This document shows, piece by piece, positions 27,007-37,308 of a DNA stretch of 64,000 nt. The position numbers were made by a program, and so were the translations under genes. The notes below the pieces were generated by a model. That model was not told where the DNA came from and made no database searches. It was given only the letters and a program-made list of their open reading frames with translations. The first letter of the stretch is position 1. Every line of letters starts with the position of its first letter. The stretch is from Bacteroidota bacterium (GTDB lineage Bacteria; Bacteroidota; Bacteroidia; Cytophagales; Cytophagaceae), in NCBI GenBank assembly GCA_023392125.1, contig JAEVZS010000007.1, forward strand, positions 124,001 through 188,000, given 5' to 3'.

Positions 27007-28344
27007 ATGGGGCGATTCATTAACTGTCTGATCATATTTTGTATTTTTCTTTCCCTTGTGACTCTTTCCTTAATTAAGTCTTATGATCAGGATCCATACA
27101 CCTCGATGCCCTTCTATCAGCAAATGCTTGCACGAATCGACAGCATCGAAAATCAGACAACAGATAAAGGCATACTAATGGCCGGATGGGCCAAGAGCCC
27201 GATTCTGCCACCAGTCAAAGTACCAATCGCTTCCTACGGCATCAGAGACAACTATGAGTCAGTGCATGATACGATTTATGCAAGAGCCTTTGCCTTCGAT
27301 AACGGTATAAGTCAGGCAACTCTGGTTACAATTGATCTGCTCATCTTTCCTCCCGCTATATACCAGTATCTGGAAGATTCACTAGGCGCGTCCTATATGA
27401 AGACCCTGTTCCTTTCCGCTACCCATACCCACAATGGTCCCGGGGGATGGCTGAAAGGACCCGCAGCCCGTTTTATTGCCGGAAGCTATAGCCACGAATA
27501 CGTACGACATCTGGGTAACACAATTATTCAGCTTATTAACGAAGCACACGCTAATCGTCAGCCCGCCGGCATTTCTTATTATGAAACGTCACATCCTGAA
27601 AATATAGCCAACCGGATAGTCCGCGATGATACTACTGACAACACGATACGCTATACTGTAATTACCGGTCAGCAAAACCGGAAAGCTATTCTGGTCAGCT
27701 ATGGTGCTCATGCCAATTGTATCAGTCATAAAATAAACCAGATCTCTGCCGACTATCCTGGCGAACTATGCTACGAACTTGAACACCGGGGATACGATAT
27801 GGCAGCCTTTATTGCCGGATCTGTCGGAAGCATGACTAACAATTGCCATGGTCTTACTGATTATGAATGTACAGGACATATAGGCAAAGCCATCGCTCAT
27901 AAGATACTGGACGCACCGCACCGACACAAATCTTCCCCAGATACCCTGCAGATCCAGTCAGGCAATATTGATTTGCTACTGAAAGAAACCTCACCTCGCA
28001 TAACTAAGGACTGGGCGTTACGTCCATGGATTTTCAGGCAGCTGCTCGGTTCTCAGTCGTTATTTATTTCTTATCTGAAACTTGGTGATATATCGTTGAT
28101 TGGCACACCTTGCGATTTTTCAGGCGTTATTGCCAGCGAAATCTATCAGCAGAACAGTCCGCTGCCATTTATTATAACCTCATTCAACGGTTCTTACGCC
28201 GGATACATCACTCCACTCCGCTACGATCATCTCGAAAAAAACGAAACACGTGAAATGAACTGGCTGGGATATGACAACGGCACTTATTTTAAAACCCTGA
28301 TCAATCATCTTCTCTCGAGGCTGTACACCTCAGATAAACCCTAA
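27007..28344 (+). CDS. Neutral/alkaline ceramidase-like hydrolase
   Basis: A 445-residue protein with an N-terminal hydrophobic segment (residues 8-23), probably an uncleaved anchor or a signal peptide. The body resembles the N-terminal domain of neutral/alkaline ceramidases: MAGWAKSPI, a SATHTHNGPGG zinc-site motif (about residues 138-147) and YGAHANCISH (about 239-247). The usual C-terminal domain is absent or short. The substrate is not shown. Bacteroidota make sphingolipids, so a lipid amide is plausible (inference). It stands alone between two terminated genes. Confidence 0.7.
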   Translation: MGRFINCLIIFCIFLSLVTLSLIKSYDQDPYTSMPFYQQMLARIDSIENQTTDKGILMAGWAKSPILPPVKVPIASYGIRDNYESVHDTIYARAFAFDNGISQATLVTIDLLIFPPAIYQYLEDSLGASYMKTLFLSATHTHNGPGGWLKGPAARFIAGSYSHEYVRHLGNTIIQLINEAHANRQPAGISYYETSHPENIANRIVRDDTTDNTIRYTVITGQQNRKAILVSYGAHANCISHKINQISADYPGELCYELEHRGYDMAAFIAGSVGSMTNNCHGLTDYECTGHIGKAIAHKILDAPHRHKSSPDTLQIQSGNIDLLLKETSPRITKDWALRPWIFRQLLGSQSLFISYLKLGDISLIGTPCDFSGVIASEIYQQNSPLPFIITSFNGSYAGYITPLRYDHLEKNETREMNWLGYDNGTYFKTLINHLLSRLYTSDKP

Positions 28345-28475
28345 CATTCATCCCTGCAAAAGCAATTAAAATAGTCAAAGAATTACCCCGTATAATGCAA
28401 ATCCCGGGCTAAAAAAATACGTACAAACTTCCTATATTTAGACTTCTCACATAATAGAAAAAGGCCTCGTTAATC

Positions 28476-29324
28476 ATGAAAGTTTTTCCGTTTCTTTTTA
28501 TACTGCTTATTTATTCGTTTACAACATATACACAGGATTTAACAGGAACGTGGCAATGGTCAAATGACAAATATGAAGGAATTGCAGAAATTGACTCAAC
28601 CATATATCATTCAGTAATATATTTCAAAGGCTCAGACACAAAAGTTCTGGAGGTTTATAATTACTATCTTCTGGATAAATCAAAGCTTTATCTTTCTGAG
28701 GAGCCTTTTACCATTAGTTCAGACAAAAAGTCAAAGGTCCAGTACAAAGTAAAGACTAACGGAGACAATCAGTTCAGCCTGACAGGCAACCTTGGCACAG
28801 AGAGCTATGTAAAAAAAGCATCCTCTGCAAAACCTGTTCAATATAAAGCCCACGAGTTTTATACGGACAAGAAACTAACCTGCTATAACGAGGCAGGCTA
28901 TCCGACTAAAACCGGTGCCTGTTTGTCCATAGCCGGAATAAGCTTTTATAGTACTCTTGAAGATGCGAAACACAAGTTTGGCAAACCCGTGCAATCCGGT
29001 CTTGATGATGAAACCAATGAATGGTACGCCTTTTACACAGACCCGAAAGACCGGAAATCTCCCGTTCTTACAATAACCATCAAAGACAGTAAAATTATTC
29101 GCATAAATCTCAAAGGCTATAAAAGCAGGGATGACATCTCTTTCTCCTCAATCCGGCTTGGCGATTTTTACAGTTTTGTAAAATACCGGCTCGGAGAGCC
29201 CGGCTACAAGAAAGAAGTAAAAGCCGCAGGAGATGAAACGTGGGTATACGTAACAGCCCCTATTATCATAGAGTTTCGTCTGAACAAAGTAAGCTCTATA
29301 ACCATAGAACCCTTTCAGTTATAA
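28476..29324 (+). CDS. Secreted protein of unknown function
   Basis: A 282-residue protein with an N-terminal signal peptide (LFILLIYSFTTYTQ). The first half begins DLTGTWQWSND, which resembles the opening strand of small lipocalin-like domains. The second half has two similar-looking segments, ISFYSTLEDAKHKFG and IRLGDFYSFVKYRLG, each followed by a strand with an aromatic residue, suggesting a duplicated fold. I recognise no family, and no catalytic motif was seen. Confidence 0.7.
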   Translation: MKVFPFLFILLIYSFTTYTQDLTGTWQWSNDKYEGIAEIDSTIYHSVIYFKGSDTKVLEVYNYYLLDKSKLYLSEEPFTISSDKKSKVQYKVKTNGDNQFSLTGNLGTESYVKKASSAKPVQYKAHEFYTDKKLTCYNEAGYPTKTGACLSIAGISFYSTLEDAKHKFGKPVQSGLDDETNEWYAFYTDPKDRKSPVLTITIKDSKIIRINLKGYKSRDDISFSSIRLGDFYSFVKYRLGEPGYKKEVKAAGDETWVYVTAPIIIEFRLNKVSSITIEPFQL

Positions 29325-29379
29325 AAATCCTCATTCTGACTAGCTGGAAAATTTGCGCTAATTTGACTATTTTTAGTCA

Positions 29380-29817
29380 ATGAAAAATGCACAAAGACGC
29401 CTAAACAGTTTTTCGGAAAGTGATAAAAGAAAAAGTCATATACTTAATCTTGTACGCCTGGCACAGGCTGATGGCAAATGGCATGAAAATGAAAAAAAGT
29501 TTATCGCTGATGTTGCAAAACGTATAGGGTTAACCGAGGAAGAGCACGCCGATCTTATTTTTAATCCGGAAAATATTGAGTTTGTTATTGCAGAAACCGA
29601 ACCTGAGCGTGTTACCATGCTTTATGACATGCTTTTCATGATGAAAATGGACGGCGGAGTATCTAAAGAAGAGGAAGCACTTTGTATGGAGATTGGATTT
29701 CGTCTTGGGTTTAATCCTCTGATGGTCCAGGAAATGATTGATGTAATGAAAACATATGAATACAAGCAAGTCCCTGATGATTCCCTAATCAATATTTTAA
29801 AAAAATATTTTAACTAA
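29380..29817 (+). CDS. TerB-like protein
   Basis: A 145-residue soluble all-helical protein with the pattern of TerB-type domains: VRLAQADGKWHENEKKFI near the start, MLFMMKMDGGVSKEEEALC in the middle (acidic residues that in TerB may bind metal), and a final helix. The same fold is widespread and is not evidence of tellurite resistance by itself. It is monocistronic with a strong terminator after it. Confidence 0.75.
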   Translation: MKNAQRRLNSFSESDKRKSHILNLVRLAQADGKWHENEKKFIADVAKRIGLTEEEHADLIFNPENIEFVIAETEPERVTMLYDMLFMMKMDGGVSKEEEALCMEIGFRLGFNPLMVQEMIDVMKTYEYKQVPDDSLINILKKYFN

Positions 29818-29832
29818 CCGTTGTTAGCTTAT

Positions 29833-29872
29833 AAAAACAAAAGGGGATAATAAATTATCCCCTTTTGTTTTT
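29833..29872. terminator. Bidirectional rho-independent terminator
   Basis: A perfect 18-bp stem (29833-29850 with 29855-29872) has a 4-base loop and is flanked by A and T runs on both sides. It lies between the converging TerB-like gene and the secreted protein gene at 29929 and can serve both. Confidence 0.9.
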
Positions 29873-29928
29873 ATAATATTGTTCGCCGCAGCTAAAACCT
29901 GCTTCTGACGACCTAAGATTTCTCTTTT

Positions 29929-31692
29929 TCAGTACAGATTTACTTTAACCTGTTCTGTTTTCTCACCTTGCTTTAACTGGGCTATAAACAAACCTTTAAG
30001 TTCTGTTCTGACCGGAGTATTGGCAGAATAAGCCGCATCATAATGCACCAGATTTCCCTGCATGGAATAGAGCTTCAATTCGTAAATGCCGGCACCCTGT
30101 ATGGCAAATGTACCCTGAGCAGGATTTGGAAACGCATACAGCTGTTCTACTTCACCCTGAAGATCCGTCAACCCGCCTGTAATAACATCGTCTTCTGCAA
30201 TATAAATGGCAGAGTTAAGCACATTTCCAGCAGTAGTCCTTAACGCAGGCAGCGTAATTTCGCACCTTACAGAAACAGCTCTGGAAATGTTTTCCGAAAA
30301 ATACACCTGAAGCTCCCTCGTATTCTGACCGGCAACTGTTGATCCGCCATATACGATCCATCTGTACGTAGCTCCCTGGTACTCCGGAGCCAGGAATGTA
30401 TGGTATCCCTGTCCGCTATTTTGCGCTGACTGCCAGATAATCTCAAAATCTCTTTCTTTTATATCAATCCAGAAAGTAGAGTTACCCACCTGACACTCAA
30501 GATTTTCAGCATGAAGAAAATACTGTCCTACCTGAAGCGAGGCAGCGTTCACTTCATTATTGAGGGTCTGATCGGTGTAAAATTTGAATTCCGTCCCTTC
30601 ATATATATCATATGGATCGATGTACAAACGTTTAAACAAGCCTGGATCAAAGGAATTATTAAATCCATAGTAAGCGCCATCAATGGTATAAGTGGATAGT
30701 GTCCCGGCATTATTCCTCGTAAACACCGTATCCCCCGAGATAGGCAGTTTAGAAGGTGCAGGATAAGTAAGCCTGTAAAAGTAGTTTTCACATACTCCCT
30801 GGACAACATTAGGCTGGTAGGCAATCTCAATCAATGGAAAGCGAAAAATACCCTCTGTGTTAAGAGCAATAGCCGTTGGGTCAATCGGCTCTCTGTATGC
30901 CGGAATCAACGTCATACCCGACCGGTCCCAAAAAGACATCTGAGCGAGCTGCTCAGATGTAGCCAGCTCTCCCTCAACATAAATGTATGGAGTTATATCC
31001 ATAGTATTTCCTTCGCAGTACCCGGGAAGATTTCTGATCTCTATCTTACTGCAGTTTGACTCAATAACTGACACATACAAACTATCCCACAAGATCCTGT
31101 TAGCACCACATACATCAGCAAAGGCCTTGATTTTATACGTTCCTGGTCCCACAATCCAATGATCCGCAATCGGCCACTCCTCTCCGACAGATTCATCAGT
31201 TATTGAAATATTCTCTAAAAGACCAGGTGAAGTATACCCTATTGTCTCAAAATCAAAGTTCACAATAAAATCTCTGGAAAAACTAATTTTCTCACCTCTG
31301 TCAACCACATACTTTAGTGTATCGGTCATAAATAACCGCTCAGGCAACTCCACAAGTCGAAGAAATATAGAGACTCCGGCCAGATGATTATTTGTCGGCT
31401 CTTTTCTTTGAACAAAAACCTGATCATGCTCACTGTAACGTATTGGTTCGATCAGCTCCTCGAGAATCATACTACCATCTACTCTTCTCAAAATGAAATC
31501 ATCAACAGTAGCCTGCGGATCATTTAGATCCCTGATACCTGCCTTGTAATAAATACTTTCCAGTGTAAGCAAAGAGTCTTCACAGGAAAACAGATGGTGT
31601 GTGTTATCCGCCACTATATACGTATCAGAAGGCTGGGAATATCCATGTATACAACAGCCGATAAAAAATATCACAAACAATCTGAATTTCAT
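29929..31692 (-). CDS. Secreted protein with type IX secretion tail, function unknown
   Basis: A 587-residue exported protein. The signal peptide (1-19) ends in GYSQ. The middle is beta-rich and unlike any catalytic family I know; several PKD- or Ig-like strands are possible. The last 80 residues are the sorting tail (AFPNPAQGTF through VKVNLY). It is likely surface-located through the type IX pathway. It sits directly downstream of gldJ on the same strand, but with a terminator between them. Confidence 0.75.
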   Translation of the reverse strand: MKFRLFVIFFIGCCIHGYSQPSDTYIVADNTHHLFSCEDSLLTLESIYYKAGIRDLNDPQATVDDFILRRVDGSMILEELIEPIRYSEHDQVFVQRKEPTNNHLAGVSIFLRLVELPERLFMTDTLKYVVDRGEKISFSRDFIVNFDFETIGYTSPGLLENISITDESVGEEWPIADHWIVGPGTYKIKAFADVCGANRILWDSLYVSVIESNCSKIEIRNLPGYCEGNTMDITPYIYVEGELATSEQLAQMSFWDRSGMTLIPAYREPIDPTAIALNTEGIFRFPLIEIAYQPNVVQGVCENYFYRLTYPAPSKLPISGDTVFTRNNAGTLSTYTIDGAYYGFNNSFDPGLFKRLYIDPYDIYEGTEFKFYTDQTLNNEVNAASLQVGQYFLHAENLECQVGNSTFWIDIKERDFEIIWQSAQNSGQGYHTFLAPEYQGATYRWIVYGGSTVAGQNTRELQVYFSENISRAVSVRCEITLPALRTTAGNVLNSAIYIAEDDVITGGLTDLQGEVEQLYAFPNPAQGTFAIQGAGIYELKLYSMQGNLVHYDAAYSANTPVRTELKGLFIAQLKQGEKTEQVKVNLY

Positions 31693-31816
31693 AATTCAAT
31701 GATTAAAGTTTAGCACTAACATATATTAAAGGCCCAAAAAAGGATTGTGCCACAATTCTATCTAATACTCATTATTTCCACCAGAGGTTACATTAAAAAC
31801 TGTAAAGAGCTCTGAT

Positions 31817-31850
31817 ATAAAAAAAGCGACTGCCCGTGGACAGTCGCTTT
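31817..31850 (-). terminator. Terminator of gldJ
   Basis: A perfect 10-bp stem pairs 31823-31832 with 31841-31850 and is followed on the minus strand by a run of T. It sits 28 bases past the gldJ stop. Confidence 0.85.
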
Positions 31851-31878
31851 CATATAGAATTTAATTAACAGCTTTATT

Positions 31879-33075
31879 TTAGAAGTTTGTACCAGCCTGA
31901 ATCATGGCACAACGGAAACCGATCGTTGCAGTAGAAGAGTCTTCTGCAAGATATCTCCTTGTTCCCGGAGACATCCAGTATGCAACATCCTTCCAGCTTC
32001 CTCCTTTGTATACTCTTACGTGATCATCAATAAGCGACTGGTATCCCGCTTTATCATAACCTTTTTCTTCGTCAAGGAATCCGTTTCTTCTGATAGGGTT
32101 AAGATCATCCACCTGAGTGAAAGACAATGGACGATAAACGTCATAAACCCATTCATTAACGTTTCCGGCCATATTGTACAAACCAAAATCATTTGGCGGA
32201 TACTCATAGATATAGGTAGTAATCATGGCTCCGTCATTAAGCTTTCCTGCTATACCGGCATAGTCACCACGACCTCTTTTGAAGTTTGCAAGAAACATAC
32301 CCATTTGCTTGCCATACGGATTTCTAAGCGCATGACCATCCCATGGATACAATCTCTTATGTGTCTGATTCTCATCAAGCCATTGGTTACCGATCAAAGC
32401 CTGAGCAGCGTATTCCCACTCTGCTTCAGAAGGAAGTCTGTAGTTAGGTAATACAACTCCGGATTCAAGAGGAATCCTTCCGCCATTATCCTGCGGAGGT
32501 TCGATTCCGGCATTAAGAGCCAGCTGGTTATTAACAACCTGGGTTCTCCATACACAGAAATCGTTTGCCTGAATCCAGGAAATTCCGACTACAGGAAAAT
32601 ATCTGAATCCAGGATATCTCAGATAATGATCAACATAGGGATCATTATATGCAAGCTCACTCGCCCATACAGTAGTATCAGGAAGTGCAGCCTGGAAAAA
32701 CTCCTCTGAAGAGTCTCTCTGAATATAAAACAAGTACTCCAGCCAGTGAATGTTGGCAATTTCTGTTTCATCCATATAGAATGATGCAACAGTAACTGTA
32801 CGTTCTACATTATCACCGGTCTTAAGCAAATCTTCCTCAAAAGTCCCCAGAACAGTACGACCACCCTCAATATATACAAGGTTTGGACCTTCTGGCTGAC
32901 CTTTATAATCGCTTACCTGAAACCCTTCTTCCTCATTATAAGCCAGGCCCGTCACAGTACTGACTTTACCGGGATTGGAACTGGTGGGATTCCCGCCACC
33001 ACCGCAAGAACTGAATATCACAGCCCCTGCCAGGAAGAAACCTGCTCCTTTAAATACTCTTAGAACTTTCTTCAT
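31879..33075 (-). CDS. gldJ: Gliding motility lipoprotein GldJ
   Basis: A 398-residue outer-membrane lipoprotein of the formylglycine-generating-enzyme (SUMF1) fold. The signal peptide ends in IFSSCGGGG, with the lipid-anchored Cys at residue 24. The SUMF1-like fold is seen in YIEGGRTVLGTFEEDLL, MDETEIANIHWLEYLFYI, VGISWIQANDFCVWR, LPSEAEWEYAAQA, MAGNVNEWV, YKGGSWKD and IGFRCAM. The opening segment TVTGLAYNEEEGF, followed by YIEGG, is typical of GldJ rather than GldK. GldJ is needed for gliding and for the type IX secretion machine in Flavobacterium-type species. It is not next to gldKLMN here. The two Cys of true formylglycine enzymes were not seen. Confidence 0.82.
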   Translation of the reverse strand: MKKVLRVFKGAGFFLAGAVIFSSCGGGGNPTSSNPGKVSTVTGLAYNEEEGFQVSDYKGQPEGPNLVYIEGGRTVLGTFEEDLLKTGDNVERTVTVASFYMDETEIANIHWLEYLFYIQRDSSEEFFQAALPDTTVWASELAYNDPYVDHYLRYPGFRYFPVVGISWIQANDFCVWRTQVVNNQLALNAGIEPPQDNGGRIPLESGVVLPNYRLPSEAEWEYAAQALIGNQWLDENQTHKRLYPWDGHALRNPYGKQMGMFLANFKRGRGDYAGIAGKLNDGAMITTYIYEYPPNDFGLYNMAGNVNEWVYDVYRPLSFTQVDDLNPIRRNGFLDEEKGYDKAGYQSLIDDHVRVYKGGSWKDVAYWMSPGTRRYLAEDSSTATIGFRCAMIQAGTNF

Positions 33076-33722
33076 AACCTGTTAATTAATAATATTTTTC
33101 CAAAGTAGTCTGTAAATATACAAATTATTCCTGATTCATGGCAAATTTCAAGAATATTAATACTAAATATTTATTTTGTACCATTATAAAATCTCAATAC
33201 TAAATACTTAGCCACAGGAAGTTCCCCATGAAACTCTGCCTATTATAACGCCCCTAATATACTTCGCAAATGAAATAAAGTTACAAAAAAAAGTTTTTTT
33301 TGTACTTCTTCTATATCTACTAACCACATCAGGGAACTTTTATTTTATTTTCTGTAACTAAAAACTTAAAACAGGATCAGGTCATTCAGTATCAGATCGC
33401 TGACTTAAAAAAAGATAACAACTGCTATTTTACACACCAAGAGACGCAAAACGAAGAATAAGCCTCATTGACTACCCGGCAAACACTAAGCTTCTCACTC
33501 CTTATACATTAATCATGAAACAGCTATTTATCTATACGACAACTTACAATACGTTTCCTCTTATTCTGAGATTCTATATAGGATAAAGGGAACTTTGGAA
33601 AAGTTCACCTCTCGTTGAAAGCTGCGCTGTGATTTTTGAGCTTCAGATTTTCTCTTTGAATTTTACCATCAAAAATACCTATAACGCGATCATTTGCACA
33701 ACAGCCAGCCTAACCCTGAAAC
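33076..33722. other. Gene-free region upstream of gldJ
   Basis: About 650 bases without a convincing reading frame. It is AT-rich toward gldJ and should contain the gldJ promoter, although no perfect -7 box was seen. An imperfect inverted repeat around AACTTT/AAAGTT is present near 33590-33620, after the mfd stop, with no T tract. Confidence 0.45.
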
Positions 33723-36700
33723 TTAGCTATTGACAGCCGGCACAGCCAGCATCAGTTCGAACAACTCTATACCTCTGGCTATACTGCCAACATCATCAAG
33801 TATAAGCAGAGGTTTTTTATTAACCTCTTTTAACCGGCTCACTTTGTCATTATACTGAACATAACGGAGAATAGCGCCAAAAATATCCGATTTGAAATAC
33901 GTATCGCTATTCTCGGAGACAAAATAACAACGCATGGTTTCATTTTTCAATGTTACTTTTTCAAAGCCCAGCTGCTCAGCAAGCCAGCGCAAACGGACTG
34001 TTTCAAACAGCTCACTTACCTCCCGGGGAAGCGGGCCAAAACGATCTTTTACAGTATCACGCAACTCATTAAGCTCTTCAGGAGTTTTTGTATTGTCCAG
34101 TGTATTATAAAGACTCAGTCGCTCTGAAATATTGGCAACATAGGTATCCGGAATTACAACCGCCATATCTGTTTCTATTACACAATCCCGGACCAACGCT
34201 TTCGCTGCTATTTTCTGAAGGTCATTTCTGAATAAATCCTGAAACTCATTTTCCTTCAGCTCCATCACAGCCTCATTCAGAACCTTCTGATACATCTCAA
34301 AGCCTATATCATTTATAAAGCCGCTTTGCTCTGCTCCCAACAGATTACCGGCCCCTCTGATATCAAGGTCCCGCATCGCGACCTTGAATCCATCTCCCAG
34401 GTCGGAAAACTCCTCCAGTGCACTCAGTCGTTTCCTGCTATCAGAAGGCAACATGGAAACAGGTGGAGTAAGAAGATAGCAGAATGCTTTTTTATTGGAG
34501 CGGCCTACCCTGCCACGCATCTGATGGAGATCAGACAGGCCGAACATGTGAGCCATATTGATTAATATAGTATTGGCATTTGGAATATCAAGTCCGGATT
34601 CGATAATATTGGTTGAAACAAGGACATCAAACTCTCCTTCAACAAAGCGCATCATGATTTTTTCCAGGAGCTCACCTTCCATCTGACCATGCGCCACACC
34701 AACCTTAGCATCCGGCACAAGCCTTATGATCCTGTCTGCGAGAGCCTCGATGTCCTTGATACGATTGTGAACCATAAAGACCTGCCCCCCCCTCTTCAGT
34801 TCATAACTGACAGCATCCCGGATAATTTCATCATTGAACGTATGAATCTCCGTTGTAACCGGCTGGCGGTTTGGCGGCGGTGTGGCAATAATTGATAGGT
34901 CCCTTGCTCCCATGAGAGAAAAATGCAATGTCCGTGGTATGGGAGTCGCAGTAAGAGTCAGCGTATCCACATTCACCTTCAATTCTTTCAGCTTTTCCTT
35001 GACCTTTACCCCAAATTTTTGTTCCTCGTCAATCACCAGAAGGCCCAGATCCTGAAACTTTACGTCTTTACTTATAAGCCGGTGCGTCCCGATAAGGATA
35101 TTGGTTTTTCCTTCGGACACCCGCTTTAATGTTTCTTTAATCTGCTGTGTGGTCTTAAATCTGTTGACATATTCTACTACACATGGCAATCCTTTAAGAC
35201 GCTCCTTAAATGTTTTATAATGCTGCATCGCCAGAATAGTAGTAGGTACCAGAATTGCGACCTGCTTGTTATCACAGACAGCTTTGAAAGCTGCCCTGAT
35301 AGCCACTTCTGTCTTACCGAAACCGACATCACCGCAGACAAGCCTGTCCATAGGATGAGGCAGCTCCATGTCTGCCTTGACATCAGCCGTCGCTTTTGCC
35401 TGATCAGGGGTGTCTTCGTATATAAACGATGACTCCAGCTCAGCCTGCAAAAAGGAATCCTGTGAATAAGAATATCCGGGCGCAGCCTTTCTCTTGGCAT
35501 ACAGCAGGATCAGCTCCTTCGCTATATCCTTTACATGATTCTTTACTTTCGACTTCTTTTGTTCCCATTCCGCTGAGCCAAGCTTGCTCAGAGCGGGCGG
35601 GCCACCTTCTTTTCCGCTGTATTTGGAGATTTTGTGCAACTGATGAATACTGACCAGCATAAGATCATCATCTCTGAACACCAATCGAATTGCTTCCTGC
35701 GGCCGGTTATTTACTTCCACTTTTTCCAGTCCTGCAAACCGGGCAATTCCATGATCTGCATGTGTCACAAAATCTCCGGGATGCAAGGTCCGAAGCTCTT
35801 TCAGGGTAATTGCTTTGGATTTGCTATATTTTTCCTTTGCCTTGTATGCATGAAAACGATCAAAAAGCTGATGATCGGTATAGCACACCAGCTTGGCATG
35901 CTCATCGATAAATCCCTGCCTGAGTGAAACATTGAGATTCTGAAAACGCACAAACGAGTCCAATTCCTCTATTATGGCAGTAAGTCTTTCAATCTGCTTG
36001 TGCGATTCCGCAACTATAATATTCGTATAGTCTTTGCTCTGCATATCATTCAGATTTTCGACAAGCAAAGAAAATTCTTTATTAAATGATGGCTGAGGCT
36101 TTGAATAAAACTCTACTTCTTCCGCCTTCGGCCAGTAAAAACGATTGCCAAACTCAAGGATCCTGTATTCGTCGAGAAGTTGTTCAAAAACTTCCGGACT
36201 TTCAAAAAGCTCCTCCGGATTGGTGATCAGCCTGTTTCCACCATTCGCCTTTCTGATTTCTTCAAACGTTTTTTTAACCCGCTCATACGTATTCCTGATT
36301 ACATCAAACGTCAGCTGCGCATCCTTCATCCATATAACTGTATTTTCGGGAAGAAACTTCAATAGGGGCTCCCGCTGCTCCTGCAACAGACGGGTCTGAA
36401 CATTGGGCACCAGGGAGAAACTGGTTTTACTTTCGATGGAAAGTTGTGAATCCGGATTGAAGGTGCGTATACTCTCTACTTCATCCCCAAACAGCTCAAT
36501 GCGATAAGGCAGCTCATTGGCATAGGAAAAAATGTCTATAATCCCCCCCCGTACTGCAAACTGACCAGCCTCCAGCACAAAATCGGTTTTCTCAAAATCA
36601 TAGGAAATAAGCAGTTCGGAAAGAAAAGAAATATCCAGTGATTCGCCTAAACGTACTGTGAATGTGTTTTCGACCAGCGAACGCTTGTTAATTACTTTTT

Positions 36701-37097
36701 CAGAAAGCGCTTCCGGATAAGAAACAATCATAATACCTTCGTCCGCATTCCTGCTATTTATCTGATTGAGCACTTCTGCCCTCAGAAGGACATTGGCATT
36801 TTCAACTTCCTCATACTGATACGCTTTTTTATAGGAAGAAGGCAGCAATAATACACTCTCATGCTCCACCAGGCTCTGAAGGTCATTCAAAAAATAATGA
36901 GCTTCTTCCTTATCATGCATTATAAATAACATTGGTCTGGGAAAAAGGTAATAAAAAGCCGCAGCCATAACTGCATCCATGCTACCGGACAAGCCCTTAA
37001 GCCTGAATTTTTTATCACCGGATGTCAAAAGCTTATCTGCGACAGATCTTACCAGACTATCTGACTTATATATACTTATAAAATCTTTTACTTTCAC
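33723..37097 (-). CDS. mfd: Transcription-repair coupling factor Mfd
   Basis: A 1124-residue ATP-dependent translocase that removes stalled RNA polymerase and recruits UvrA. Residues up to about 400 are the UvrB-like homology region. The CarD-like polymerase-interacting domain starts near 440 (HPGDFVTHADHGIARFAGLEKV). The RecG-like helicase has Walker A GDVGFGKTEVA, LVIDEEQKFGV and SNIIESGLDIPNANT, then QMRGRVGRSNKKAFCY. The C-terminal TRCF domain begins near 960. All motifs are intact and length is normal. A TActTTTG-type -7 box lies just upstream of the start. Confidence 0.96.
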   Translation of the reverse strand: MKVKDFISIYKSDSLVRSVADKLLTSGDKKFRLKGLSGSMDAVMAAAFYYLFPRPMLFIMHDKEEAHYFLNDLQSLVEHESVLLLPSSYKKAYQYEEVENANVLLRAEVLNQINSRNADEGIMIVSYPEALSEKVINKRSLVENTFTVRLGESLDISFLSELLISYDFEKTDFVLEAGQFAVRGGIIDIFSYANELPYRIELFGDEVESIRTFNPDSQLSIESKTSFSLVPNVQTRLLQEQREPLLKFLPENTVIWMKDAQLTFDVIRNTYERVKKTFEEIRKANGGNRLITNPEELFESPEVFEQLLDEYRILEFGNRFYWPKAEEVEFYSKPQPSFNKEFSLLVENLNDMQSKDYTNIIVAESHKQIERLTAIIEELDSFVRFQNLNVSLRQGFIDEHAKLVCYTDHQLFDRFHAYKAKEKYSKSKAITLKELRTLHPGDFVTHADHGIARFAGLEKVEVNNRPQEAIRLVFRDDDLMLVSIHQLHKISKYSGKEGGPPALSKLGSAEWEQKKSKVKNHVKDIAKELILLYAKRKAAPGYSYSQDSFLQAELESSFIYEDTPDQAKATADVKADMELPHPMDRLVCGDVGFGKTEVAIRAAFKAVCDNKQVAILVPTTILAMQHYKTFKERLKGLPCVVEYVNRFKTTQQIKETLKRVSEGKTNILIGTHRLISKDVKFQDLGLLVIDEEQKFGVKVKEKLKELKVNVDTLTLTATPIPRTLHFSLMGARDLSIIATPPPNRQPVTTEIHTFNDEIIRDAVSYELKRGGQVFMVHNRIKDIEALADRIIRLVPDAKVGVAHGQMEGELLEKIMMRFVEGEFDVLVSTNIIESGLDIPNANTILINMAHMFGLSDLHQMRGRVGRSNKKAFCYLLTPPVSMLPSDSRKRLSALEEFSDLGDGFKVAMRDLDIRGAGNLLGAEQSGFINDIGFEMYQKVLNEAVMELKENEFQDLFRNDLQKIAAKALVRDCVIETDMAVVIPDTYVANISERLSLYNTLDNTKTPEELNELRDTVKDRFGPLPREVSELFETVRLRWLAEQLGFEKVTLKNETMRCYFVSENSDTYFKSDIFGAILRYVQYNDKVSRLKEVNKKPLLILDDVGSIARGIELFELMLAVPAVNS

Positions 37098-37118
37098 CGT
37101 TGCAATTAACTATCTGTA

Positions 37119-37126
37119 CAAAAGTA
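37119..37126 (-). promoter_or_regulatory. Bacteroidota-type -7 box of mfd
   Basis: On the minus strand the sequence is TACTTTTG, matching TAnnTTTG exactly. It would start transcription about 15 bases before the mfd ATG. No clear TTG box lies at the right spacing. Confidence 0.4.
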
Positions 37127-37308
37127 GTGAAATACATGAAAACACTGCATAAGGAAAATTGCAAACAGGCTTTTTTAGTTCTCCGGAACAGTAATTCCGA
37201 TACTGTACTCAACAAGTTCCCATTTTGAGCGTTGTAGGGTTTTACCATATTTGAACGTCCTCTTAATTATTTGTAACTTTAATCTGGCTGCTAAATTCAA
37301 TGTAATCA

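Noticed and set aside
29380..29817. Tellurite resistance
   Set aside because: A lone TerB-like fold without other ter genes does not support that function.
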